Assembly: GCF_026965555.1 (NCBI RefSeq)
Contig: NZ_CP114040.1
Coordinates: forward strand, 8,840,001 to 8,904,000
Length of the DNA: 64,000 bases
Direction of reading: 5' to 3'
From: Nannocystis punicea
Lineage (GTDB): Bacteria; Myxococcota_A; Polyangia; Nannocystales; Nannocystaceae
Shown piece after piece: positions 26,122 to 34,466 of the stretch (within the stretch, counting starts at the first letter, position 1; each line of letters starts with the position of its first letter). The position numbers and the translations under genes were made by a program. The notes beneath the pieces are model-generated. The model was not told the DNA's origin, ran no database searches, and saw nothing but the letters and a program-made list of their open reading frames with translations.

Positions 26122-27773
26122 CTTCCACGTGGCAACAATGGTTCGAGCGGGTCCGTCGATTCGACCCGGTCCGGCGCGGCCAGGCGCGGCTGCTGCTGTC
26201 GCGCGCCAAGCACGGGTCGCTGCCGGGGCACCCGCGCATGGCGCTGCGCGTGGCCCGGATGGTCCCGCTGCGCGAATACGACGAGTCGGAGTTCTTCGCC
26301 GGCGACGGCGCGCCGGCCGAGGTGGTCGCGCGCCGGCGCGACGGCTTCTCGCGCCTCGCCGCGCTGCTGCAGGCCCGCGCGCCGCAGACTCTGGCGCGCA
26401 GCGAGGAGCTGGCCCAGGGTCTGTCGGACGTCGCATTCGTCGACATGTACCGGGTGCCGTTCCAGTACCGCCGGCACGTGCGCGCGCACCTGAAGCTCGG
26501 CTGCCTGGTGGCCGCGTCGGACGGCGCCCGCGTGCAAGACCTCGACGGCAACTGGTCGTACGACCTCGGCGGCTCGTACGGGGTCAACCTGTTCGGGGTC
26601 GACTTCTACCGCCGCTGCATCGACCGCGGGGTCGAGAAGGCGCGCGACCTCGGCATGGTGCTCGGCGCCTATCACCCGATCGTGCTCGACAACGTCCGCC
26701 GCCTGCAGGCGGTGTCCGGCCTCGACGAGGTGTCGTTCCACATGTCGGGCACCGAGGCGGTGATGCAGGCGGTGCGGCTGGCCCGCTATCACACCGGCCG
26801 CTCGCACGTGGTCCGCTTCTGCGGCGCGTACCATGGCTGGTGGGACGGCGTGCAGGCGGGTGTGGGCAATCCGCGGCCCGCCGGCGAGGTCTATACATTG
26901 CGCGAGCTCGACGAGACCACGCTCGAGGTGCTGCGGACCCGCGACGACATCGCCTGCGTGCTCGTCAACCCGATCCAGGCGATGGCGCCGAACGCCGCCC
27001 CGGCCTCCGACTCGACGCTGGTCGCCAGCGACCGCGCGGCGCACGTCGACCGCGCCGCCTACCGCCGCTGGCTCCGTCGCCTGCGCGAGGTCTGCAGCGC
27101 CCGCGGGATCGTCCTGATCTTCGACGAGGTGTTCCTCGGCTTCCGCCTGGCCCTCGGCGGCGCCCAGGAGTACTTCGGCGTGCACGCCGACCTCGTGACC
27201 TACGGCAAGACCGTCGGCGGCGGCCTCCCGGTCGGCGTTCTGTGCGGGCGCCGCTCGCTGATGCGGCGCTTCCGCCCCGACCGCCCGGCCGACATCTGCT
27301 TCGCCCGCGGCACCTTCAATTCGCACCCCTACGTGATGGCGACCATGAACGAGTTCCTGCGTCACCTCGACGAGCCGGCGGTGCGCGGCGCGTACGCGGG
27401 GCTCGACGCGCTGTGGGACGGGCGCGCCGCGGCGCTGAACGAGCGCCTGGCGCGGCTCGAGGCGCCGGTGCGGTTCGTCAACCTGACCTCGGTGTGGACG
27501 ACCCTGTACACGCGGCCGAGCCGCTACAATTGGATGCTGCAGTTCTACCTGCGCGCGGCCGGCCTGAGCATGAGCTGGGTCGGCACCGGTCGCTTCATCT
27601 TCAGCCACGACCTGACCGACGCCGACTTCGCCGCGATCTCCCGGCGGATCTGCGACGGCGCGGCGGCGATGCTGGCCGACGGCTGGTGGTCGAGCCCGGC
27701 GGGGCTGACCGACCGGGCGATCAAGCGCCGCGTGCTGCGCGAGCTGGTCAGCGCTCGCCTCGGCCGTGGATGA
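26118..27773 (+). CDS. Class III PLP aminotransferase (glutamate-1-semialdehyde aminomutase-like)
   Basis: A 551-residue PLP enzyme of the class III aminotransferase family. The core shows MSGTEAVMQAVRLAR, the PLP-contacting Asp in LIFDEVFLGFR, and the Schiff-base lysine in TYGKTVGGGLPVG. About 100 extra residues at the N terminus, and a C-terminal tail of about 60, exceed the usual 420-450. It is translationally coupled to the PHP-glycosyltransferase gene upstream. It probably installs or moves an amino group on a sugar or lipid precursor rather than serving tetrapyrrole synthesis; that is an inference from context. Its 3' end overlaps that of the convergent Mpo1-like gene by 26 bp. Confidence 0.85.
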   Translation: MTSTWQQWFERVRRFDPVRRGQARLLLSRAKHGSLPGHPRMALRVARMVPLREYDESEFFAGDGAPAEVVARRRDGFSRLAALLQARAPQTLARSEELAQGLSDVAFVDMYRVPFQYRRHVRAHLKLGCLVAASDGARVQDLDGNWSYDLGGSYGVNLFGVDFYRRCIDRGVEKARDLGMVLGAYHPIVLDNVRRLQAVSGLDEVSFHMSGTEAVMQAVRLARYHTGRSHVVRFCGAYHGWWDGVQAGVGNPRPAGEVYTLRELDETTLEVLRTRDDIACVLVNPIQAMAPNAAPASDSTLVASDRAAHVDRAAYRRWLRRLREVCSARGIVLIFDEVFLGFRLALGGAQEYFGVHADLVTYGKTVGGGLPVGVLCGRRSLMRRFRPDRPADICFARGTFNSHPYVMATMNEFLRHLDEPAVRGAYAGLDALWDGRAAALNERLARLEAPVRFVNLTSVWTTLYTRPSRYNWMLQFYLRAAGLSMSWVGTGRFIFSHDLTDADFAAISRRICDGAAAMLADGWWSSPAGLTDRAIKRRVLRELVSARLGRG

Positions 27774-28395
27774 CGTGATCCATCGGATCGAGCCACTCGC
27801 CCCGCAGCAGCTGCAGCGGGGCCTTGTGGTAGAGCATGATGTCGTGGAACGGGTCGGTGAGGATCTTGGTGAACCACACCGCGCCGGTCTGCGCATTGCG
27901 GGTCAGGCACAGGTAGAGCGTGCGCCCGACGAGCCCGACGAAGCCGAGCGCGAGCCAGGACCAACCGACGTGATCGAGGTACCCGCGCCAGTCGACGTGC
28001 GGGCGGATCGCGCCGAACAGCGACGGGCTGATCCACAGCAGCGCGGGGATCACCGACCACGCGGCCAGCAGCACCAGCTTGCGCTGGAGGTTGAAGCCGA
28101 CCTTGATCTCCTCCTTGTGCGCGAAGGTGGCCTGGTTGATCTCGTCGTAGCCCTTCGGCTCGAAGAAGAAGTGGCCGATCTGGCGTGACCACATGGCGAT
28201 GACCCATCCGAGCAGGGCGGCGGCGATCGGGTTGACGGGGATCAGGACGTAGGCGGCGAGGAAGCAGCAGGCGCTGAAGAGGTGCAGCGCCTGGTTGACG
28301 CGGCTGCGGTGGTAATAGCGATGGTCGTCCCAGCGCTGCTCTCGCAGCTCCTCGAGGAACGACAACGGGCGGGCGCGAACGGTGGACTCGGTCAT
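27748..28395 (-). CDS. DUF962/Mpo1-like membrane protein
   Basis: A 215-residue polytopic membrane protein. The N-terminal signature HRYYHRSRVNQALHLFS and the later WSRQIGHFFFEPKG match the DUF962 family, whose yeast member Mpo1 is an iron-dependent dioxygenase in alpha-oxidation of 2-hydroxy fatty acids. Four hydrophobic segments are visible. The ATG at 28395 overlaps the stop of the phosphatidylserine decarboxylase gene by four bases, so the two are an operon. Its tail overlaps the convergent aminotransferase gene at 27748-27773. Role inferred: envelope lipid metabolism. Confidence 0.82.
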   Translation of the reverse strand: MTESTVRARPLSFLEELREQRWDDHRYYHRSRVNQALHLFSACCFLAAYVLIPVNPIAAALLGWVIAMWSRQIGHFFFEPKGYDEINQATFAHKEEIKVGFNLQRKLVLLAAWSVIPALLWISPSLFGAIRPHVDWRGYLDHVGWSWLALGFVGLVGRTLYLCLTRNAQTGAVWFTKILTDPFHDIMLYHKAPLQLLRGEWLDPMDHVIHGRGER

Positions 28396-29333
28396 GCGGG
28401 CTCTCCTGGCGGTCGAGGGCTGGCGGCGGGGGAGGTCGTGAACAGCGGCTCGCCGACGCGGAGGGTCGCGCCCTCGACCACCGCGTCGGCCAGGCGGTAG
28501 CCGCCGGTAGCGAACACGAGGATCGTCGAGCCGTTCTCGAAGTACCCGAGCTCCTGGCCGCGGACGAACGCGGCGTCGCAGGCGATCCGGTTGTCGCCGC
28601 GGTAGCGCAGGTCGAGCGGGTGGGCGAGGAAGTGGAGGCGGACGCTGGCGACCAGGATCGCGGCGACCGGGATCATGGTGATCGCGCGGCCCGGCTGGTC
28701 GAGCTCGAGGTCGAGGACGACGCGCTCGTTGCGACAGAACAGCCGCTCGACCCGACGCAGCGCGATCGGGTTGACGTTCCACGTGTCCCCGGAGACATAG
28801 ACGACCCGGCGGATCCGCCCATCACAGGGGGCGTGGAACCGGTGGTACATGCTCGACTTGAGGCGCAGGGTGACGAAGGTGCCGTCGCGGTGCTTCTCGA
28901 CCAGCTCGCGGTCCCGCAGCAGGTCCATGAGGGTGTACGGGAAGCCCTTGGCCTGGAACAGGTCGGTGCCGTCGATGCGCCCGCAGGCGCCGACGACCGC
29001 GTCGCACGGGCTGACGACGACGGTCGGGTCGGGGTCGATCGGCCGCGCGCCGGGCCGCAGCTCGCGGATGAAGCAGTCGCGCAGGCTGGTGAACTCGCGC
29101 CGCTTCGCCTCGTCGAGCCGGAGGTCGCCGGCGAACCGCTGCCACACCGCGAGCGAGAGGCGGGTCAGCAGCGGGCTCTCGATCCGGCTGTACCAGCCCA
29201 TGAGCAGCGTCGCGTAGCGGCGCGGGATCCGGTTGGTCAGCAGGAAGTTGAGGTCCTCGCGCAAGAACAGGCGGGCGAGCGCGGACAGCTCCGCGGCGGG
29301 GCGCGCGGTCGGGGGGCTCGACTCTCGATCCAT
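28392..29333 (-). CDS. psd: Phosphatidylserine decarboxylase
   Basis: A 313-residue proenzyme that makes phosphatidylethanolamine. The self-cleavage/pyruvoyl motif is FENGSTILVF near the C terminus (family: G-S-T, with Ser becoming the pyruvoyl group). Other family features are SSMYHRFHAPCDGRI, the metal/substrate His region, and YVSGDTWNVNP. The length suits the longer, N-terminally extended bacterial class. ATG 29333 starts MDRESSPP; residues upstream of it are Arg-rich and unlikely to be translated. It is the first gene of a two-gene operon with the Mpo1-like protein, and convergent with the PHP-glycosyltransferase/aminotransferase operon. Confidence 0.92.
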   Translation of the reverse strand: MDRESSPPTARPAAELSALARLFLREDLNFLLTNRIPRRYATLLMGWYSRIESPLLTRLSLAVWQRFAGDLRLDEAKRREFTSLRDCFIRELRPGARPIDPDPTVVVSPCDAVVGACGRIDGTDLFQAKGFPYTLMDLLRDRELVEKHRDGTFVTLRLKSSMYHRFHAPCDGRIRRVVYVSGDTWNVNPIALRRVERLFCRNERVVLDLELDQPGRAITMIPVAAILVASVRLHFLAHPLDLRYRGDNRIACDAAFVRGQELGYFENGSTILVFATGGYRLADAVVEGATLRVGEPLFTTSPAASPRPPGEPA

Positions 29334-29528
29334 GGCGTACTGCCGCCGGGGGCGGTCACGATGGAGCTTGAGCGCGAAGTGTTGGCGATCGGTGTTGCGC
29401 GGGTGACGTTTTCGCCGGGGGCGTGAATCGACGACGGACGGGCGGGGGCTCCGTCGCTCGCGTGCGACGGACCTGCGACCGGCCCGTGTCGCAACGCGAA
29501 CGTGCGGCGACACGGTCGTGACGATGAG

Positions 29529-29987
29529 TCATTCCTCGACGAACGCCACGTCGATCCCCGCCCGATGCGCGCACAGGTAGATGCACTTCGTCGCGTTCTC
29601 CTGGATCTCCACGCAGCCGTCCTCGCCCGTCAGGTAATTGTAGCAGCAGCCGTACATGCAGGCGGCGTTCTCCGGCAGGTTCGCGGGCATCGCCAGGCAG
29701 GTCTCCTGACAGTGATCGAGCTCGCTCCCGCTGCCCTGGTCGAGCGCGCTGCAGCCGGGGAAGTCGACCTTCGGGTTGCCGACGACGTCGCAGCAGCCGT
29801 CCATGCAGGCCGCCTTGCTCATCATCGTCGGTTCGTCGTCGACGTCGGCGGCGAGCTCGTCGACGAGGCCGGGGCGGGCCGCGCCGCGCTCGGTGACGGC
29901 GGCCTCGTCGACGCCCTCCGGGTCGCAGCCGATCGCCGGGGCCAGAGACAGGGAGCAGCAGAGCGAGAACATGGACATCGTGCGCAT
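29529..29987 (-). CDS. Small Cys-rich lipoprotein
   Basis: A 152-residue secreted protein with a signal peptide ending in a lipobox-like AIGC near residue 21. The mature part contains an internal duplication: KAACMDGCCDVVG and NAACMYGCCYNYLTG each start a unit, and further Cys residues follow in CQETCLAMP and CIYLCAH, implying a disulfide-bonded extracellular fold. No family is recognised. The 195-bp gap to the decarboxylase gene shows no shared operon, and it lies next to two other stalked lipoproteins. Confidence 0.72.
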   Translation of the reverse strand: MRTMSMFSLCCSLSLAPAIGCDPEGVDEAAVTERGAARPGLVDELAADVDDEPTMMSKAACMDGCCDVVGNPKVDFPGCSALDQGSGSELDHCQETCLAMPANLPENAACMYGCCYNYLTGEDGCVEIQENATKCIYLCAHRAGIDVAFVEE

Positions 29988-30525
29988 CGTTCACCTCGAG
30001 TTCGTCCGCGAACGAGCCGCCGTACGCCGTGCAACTGCGCCCGGCTCCGACCCATGCCCTCGCGTCGTGCTACGAATCGCACGGCCTCGCCCGTGAGTCG
30101 AATGACGTCGACGCATGGCAGCCATGAACCGCATTCATCTCTCGCCGGCGCCGCGCGGTGTCTCCTGAAGACGAGCGAAGAGTCCCGACCGTGCGCCGCG
30201 GCGCGGCATGTCCGGGGGACCTCGATGGGGACCGGTTCGACCGCCCGGGCGCGCGCCATCGTCCGCCCGAGCGCGGTAGATCGTCTCTGCGACGGGCGTT
30301 CGCCAGCCCGCCGGCCTCGGCGCCCCCACGATGCCGGCGTGCTGCTCCGCATTTCGCCGCGGCGTCAGGCGGGCGACGGTATTGTCAATACCGCAGAATC
30401 GTCGCAGGCGCGCCGCAGGACCGTCACGACCTCGTGTCCGCAGTGTCTCGCCGCCGCCGCGGGCCTCGACAAGGGCCCCGGACGAGGCGGCGCGTGTTCG
30501 TCTCGCGCTTCGCTACTCTCGCGCC
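29988..30525. other. Intergenic region, 538 bp
   Basis: A divergent region between the Cys-rich lipoprotein and the next lipoprotein gene. No gene is convincing. A weak palindrome-family relative, GTCCGGGGGAC, lies near 30210. Promoters for both flanking genes are expected here but not identified. Confidence 0.4.
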
Positions 30526-32142
30526 ATGTCGACCTTCGTCCATCGCCTCGGTCTGTCTCTGTTCGCCCTGGCGGCCTGCAGCGACGACACATCGCTCGCC
30601 ACCGACACCGACGAGCCCACGAGCGGCAGCACCACGACCACCGGCCGGCCGGAGACCACCGCGAAACCCACCACCGCGGAGCCCACCACCGCGGAGCCCA
30701 CCACCGCCGCGCCCACCACCACCGCCGAACCCACCACCGACGCGACGACGACCACCACCTCGACCACGGACCCGATCGATCCCTCGACCGGTACCACCAC
30801 GGGCACCACCACCGGCGACGACACCACCACGACCACCACCACCGGCGACGACACCACCACGACCACCACCACCGGCGAAGACAGCACCGGCACCAGCACC
30901 ACCACGACCACGACGGGCGAGCCGAGGTTGTGCGCCGACGGCGAGAAGAACGGCGACGAGACCGACATCGACTGCGGCGGCCGTAGCTGTCCTGCCTGCG
31001 TCGACGGGGCGGCGTGCAACGTCGACGCCGACTGCGCGAGCATGAGCTGCATCGACGGCACCTGCGGCTTGCCCCTGCCCGCCTGCGACGACACCGAGCA
31101 GAACGGCGGCGAGACCGACGAGGACTGCGGCGGCCCCGACTGTTCGCCGTGCGGCGACGACCTCGCGTGCGCCGTCCCGTCCGACTGTCAATCGCAGGTG
31201 TGCACGGGCGGCGTCTGTAAGGCGCCCACGTGCGACGACGAGGTCGCCAACGGCGGCGAGTCGGACGTCGACTGCGGCGGCCCCGATTGCGACCCCTGCG
31301 ATGACGGCCTCGCCTGCGAGGGCCCCGGCGACTGTCAGAGCGGCGTCTGCGACAATGACGTGTGCGCCCCGCCCGGATGCAACGACGGGGTCGAGAACGG
31401 CGACGAGACCGACGTCGACTGCGGCGGCGACACCTGCGATCCGTGCGACGACGACCAGGCTTGCGAGATCGACGCCGACTGTCAGGCGAATTCCTGCGAG
31501 AACGGCGCCTGCGTCGGCCCCAATTGCCAGGACGGGGTGAAGAACGGCGCGGAGACCGGCATCGACTGCGGCGGCCCCCAGTGCGCGCCGTGCCCGGCCG
31601 GCCGCCTCGTCATCAACGAGGTCGACTACGATCAACCCTCGAACGACACCGCCGAGTTCATCGAGCTGCTCAACACCGGCAACGCGCCCATCAACCTCGC
31701 CGGCCACTCCGTCGTCCTCGTCAACGGCGCGGTCAACCAGACCTACGCGACGATCACCCTCAACGGCAGCATCGCCCCGGGCCAGTACCTCCTCATCGCC
31801 CACGCCAACTTCCCCGTCCCGCCCGGCGCGCTCCACGTCACCATCGCCAGCGGCATCGTCCAGAACGGCGGCAGCGACCCCGACGGCATCGCCCTCGTCA
31901 ACAACAACACCAAGACCCTGGTCGACGCCCTCTCCTACGACGGCGCCATCACCTCGATCTCCATCCCCGGTCTCGGCGCGGTCAGCCTGGTCGAGGGCAT
32001 GGCTCTGCCGGCCAACGTGATCGACAACCCGAACTCCACGGGCTCGCTGGCCCGCCTCCCCAACGGCTTCGACAGCAACAACTCCGCCTCCGACTGGAAG
32101 TTCACCAAGAACATCACCCCGGGCGCGGCCAACCTGCCCTGA
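30526..32142 (+). CDS. Surface lipoprotein with Thr-rich stalk, Cys repeats and lamin-tail domain
   Basis: A 538-residue lipoprotein in three parts. The signal MSTFVHRLGLSLFALAACSD has lipobox LAAC. Residues about 20-125 are a low-complexity Thr-rich stalk (repeats of TTAEPTT and TTTTTGDD). Residues about 128-360 hold six copies of a roughly 40-residue Cys repeat with core NGDETDVDCGG followed by a C-x2-C. Residues about 363-538 form a lamin-tail domain (RLVINEVDYDQ, TAEFIELLNTGNAPINLAGH). Such heads are common on myxobacterial surface proteins and probably bind polymers or cell surfaces. ATG 30526 is the only start giving the signal. Confidence 0.88.
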   Translation: MSTFVHRLGLSLFALAACSDDTSLATDTDEPTSGSTTTTGRPETTAKPTTAEPTTAEPTTAAPTTTAEPTTDATTTTTSTTDPIDPSTGTTTGTTTGDDTTTTTTTGDDTTTTTTTGEDSTGTSTTTTTTGEPRLCADGEKNGDETDIDCGGRSCPACVDGAACNVDADCASMSCIDGTCGLPLPACDDTEQNGGETDEDCGGPDCSPCGDDLACAVPSDCQSQVCTGGVCKAPTCDDEVANGGESDVDCGGPDCDPCDDGLACEGPGDCQSGVCDNDVCAPPGCNDGVENGDETDVDCGGDTCDPCDDDQACEIDADCQANSCENGACVGPNCQDGVKNGAETGIDCGGPQCAPCPAGRLVINEVDYDQPSNDTAEFIELLNTGNAPINLAGHSVVLVNGAVNQTYATITLNGSIAPGQYLLIAHANFPVPPGALHVTIASGIVQNGGSDPDGIALVNNNTKTLVDALSYDGAITSISIPGLGAVSLVEGMALPANVIDNPNSTGSLARLPNGFDSNNSASDWKFTKNITPGAANLP

Positions 32143-32249
32143 GGACCGCTCGAGCCGATGGCCTGACTGCATGTCTCGTGCGAGTCGAGGCGTGCAGGAG
32201 CGGTACTCACCACCGTCGAGCGCGGCGTCACGCGAATGCCGGCCCGGCG

Positions 32250-33791
32250 CTACAGCGACAGCCGCACCGACAGCGTATACGGCGCGGTCACGCCGACGCC
32301 CACGAAGTCGGACCAGCCGTCCTCGTTGAGGTCGGCGAGCACGAAGCCGCGGACGTAGCCGATGCCGAACCCGGGCACTTCGGGGGCGACGATGTCCCCG
32401 TCCGCCTCGATCGTGCGCACCAGCGTCTCGCCCTGGATGCCGGTGTAGACCAGGTCGGGCCGCAGCTCGTGGATGAGCGAGCCGACGGCGAGCTGTTGTT
32501 TGCCGGGCCCGGGCAAGGAGCTGACCACCGGGGCCTCCCACGCGCCGCCGCCGAGGTTCTCCACGTAGCGCAGCGCCGCCGTCCCGGCCTTGTCGGCGGC
32601 GATGATGTCGTTGTCGCCGTCGCCGTCGACGTCGAGCGGCACCACCGGCATCGCGCCGAGCAGCCAGTTGTTCGGCACCAGCTTGCCCAGGTAGGTGAAG
32701 CCGCCGAGGCCGTCGCTGCGCAGGCGGTGCGGCTGTTCGACCGTGCGGTCGGTGGCGACGATCACGTCGAGGTGCTCGCCGTCGTAATCGCCGGTCGTCA
32801 GGTAGGGCGTCCACGAGCTGTAGATGATGTCGCCGATGAACATCGTCAGCGGCTGAACGCTGTACGTCCAGCTGCTCGACCCCGCGCTGGTGATGCTGCT
32901 CAGGCGCTTGGGGGTGATGTTGCTGACGCCCTGGTGGATCGCCACCGCGTCGAGATCGCCGTCGCCGTCGAAGTCTCCGGTCGCGAGGTTGGTCCCCACA
33001 GTCGGCCCGCTGGCGAACGACTCCTCGACCACGAACCCGCCCGCGCCGTCGCCGAGCAGCAGGTCGATGCGCGGCGCAGCGCCGGCGAAGCTGACCACGA
33101 GGTCGGGCAACCCGTCGGCGTCGAAGTCGCCGAGCGCCGCACTGGTCGGCGGATCGACGGCCGTCACCACCGGCGCCGCGAGCCCGCCCTCGCCGTCGCC
33201 GAGCAGCACCGCGATCCCACCCGCGGCCCCCGGCGCGATGACGTCGGCGTGCCCGTCCAGGTTCACGTCGCCGGCGAGCAGCAGGCTCGCCCCCGGCACC
33301 TGCACGTACGGCACCGGCGGCGCGTAGCAGGTCTCCACGTCCGGAGCCACGAAGGTCTGGACGCACGCCGGCTCCCCGCCCGTGGTCGTGTCCTCGTCGC
33401 CCGTGCTCGTGCTCGTGTCCGTGCTCGTGCTCGTGTCCCCGCTCGTGCTCGTGCTCGTGTCCTCGCCGCTCGTGCTCGTGCTGCTCGTGCTCGTGCTCGT
33501 GTCCCCGCTCGTGCTGGTCGTGCTTGTGCCCCCGCCCGTACTCGTGCTCGTGTCCTCGCCCGTGCCCGTGCTCGTGCCCTCGCTCGTGCTCGTGCTGCTC
33601 GTGTCCTCGCCGCTCGTGCTCGTGCTGCTCGTGTCCTCGCCGCTCGTGCTCGTGCTGCTCGTGTCGTGACTGCACGTGGTGGTCGTGGTCTCCTCGCCGG
33701 TGCTGGTCATGGGCTCGCCGTCGCAGGCACACAGCCCGAGGAAGATCCACCCGACATGCCGGATCGCAAGTTGCTTCGTTGCCATCACCAT
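32250..33791 (-). CDS. FG-GAP/VCBS repeat lipoprotein with Ser/Thr stalk
   Basis: A 513-residue lipoprotein. The signal ends in GLCACDG (lipobox). A stalk of about 110 residues is built from SGEDTSSTSTS-type units, encoded at about 33365-33665 by a highly repetitive CTCGTGCTCGTG tract. The C-terminal 360 residues are an FG-GAP/VCBS-like beta-propeller with calcium-loop motifs: DVNLDGHADVIAPG, DFDADGLPDLVVS, DFDGDGDLDAVAI, DVDGDGDNDIIAA, DLNEDGWSDFVGV. It is presumably exposed at the surface or periplasm and binds Ca2+. ATG 33791 and ATG 33785 are both possible. Confidence 0.86.
   Translation of the reverse strand: MVMATKQLAIRHVGWIFLGLCACDGEPMTSTGEETTTTTCSHDTSSTSTSGEDTSSTSTSGEDTSSTSTSEGTSTGTGEDTSTSTGGGTSTTSTSGDTSTSTSSTSTSGEDTSTSTSGDTSTSTDTSTSTGDEDTTTGGEPACVQTFVAPDVETCYAPPVPYVQVPGASLLLAGDVNLDGHADVIAPGAAGGIAVLLGDGEGGLAAPVVTAVDPPTSAALGDFDADGLPDLVVSFAGAAPRIDLLLGDGAGGFVVEESFASGPTVGTNLATGDFDGDGDLDAVAIHQGVSNITPKRLSSITSAGSSSWTYSVQPLTMFIGDIIYSSWTPYLTTGDYDGEHLDVIVATDRTVEQPHRLRSDGLGGFTYLGKLVPNNWLLGAMPVVPLDVDGDGDNDIIAADKAGTAALRYVENLGGGAWEAPVVSSLPGPGKQQLAVGSLIHELRPDLVYTGIQGETLVRTIEADGDIVAPEVPGFGIGYVRGFVLADLNEDGWSDFVGVGVTAPYTLSVRLSL
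33365..33665. repeat. Low-complexity hexamer-type tract inside a stalk-coding region
   Basis: About 300 bp of iterated GCTCGTGCTCGTGTCC-like units on the plus strand, coding (minus) for the Ser/Thr-rich stalk. Units of about 24-42 bp are repeated with small changes, so stalk length is likely to vary between strains by slippage. Confidence 0.75.
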
Positions 33792-34466
33792 CAGTGATGC
33801 GCCGGCCCGCCGGCCCTTACAAGGCCGCGAGACTCACCCCGAGAGATCTGACGGATCGCCCGGCCTGCGGCCATATCAAGAGTCTGCCCCCGACACTCTC
33901 GCCGCTCACCGCCGCCCGCCCGGGCGGCCACGAATGACATACACGCTAAAACATGCCTGAATGGACAGGTTCCTACGAAGATGTTGTAAAGGACATGTCC
34001 ATTCTTCACGAAGATACGCCGCCGCAGGCCGCGGTCCCCCCGAGCTGGCGCTCCAGCGGAGCATGTGTCGCGCGGGCTCCCAGGGCGGCGACATCCTCCG
34101 TCCCATGAAGAAGCCTCGTTCCCGCGCGTGCGGATCGGCTTCGGCTCCGACGCGCTCGAGTTCGCCGACGGCGGCGGCGACGGCCTGCGCGACCTCGTCG
34201 AGGCCCGCTCGTCTGCCGGCGGACTCGGGATCTTCGCCGCGGGAGCGAGCCCTGGCCGATCGGGAAATCGCCGACCACGTCGCCACAGCTTGCGACGACG
34301 TGGGTGGGGGTCGTCGTCGGTACCCGCCGGGAGCAGTTGCCGGTCGAGGTCCTCTCCCCGCGCCGGTTTGGCTGCAGCTCCTTCGAGAGGCGGCCATCGC
34401 TGATCCGGCGGCTGGACAGGGCTCGACGTCTCGAGCGGCGATTTCTTGTATAAGACCCATCAGCAC
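33792..34466. other. Intergenic region, 675 bp, with composite repeat and coding-like remnants
   Basis: It lies between the divergent FG-GAP lipoprotein gene and the orphan gene at 34467. The left half holds the composite repeat 33889-34000. Between about 34120 and 34420 several short stretches have coding-like composition in changing frames (for instance GFGSDALEFADGGGDGL on plus), but none makes a full gene. They could be a decayed gene or chance. Confidence 0.4.
33889..34000. repeat. Composite repeat module, left copy
   Basis: In order: a 22-bp segment shared with the right copy except for one base (33889-33910), a GC-rich perfect hairpin GCCGCCCG-CC-CGGGCGGC (33911-33928), an AT-richer arm with ACATGCCTGAA, and a palindrome-family end with GGACATGTCC (33991-34000). 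The same order of parts is seen at 35755-35845. Confidence 0.7.

Noticed and set aside
30424..33750. 1100-codon minus-strand frame with His/Glu and Val repeats
   Set aside because: Its repeats are the stalk-coding tracts read in the wrong frame or strand.
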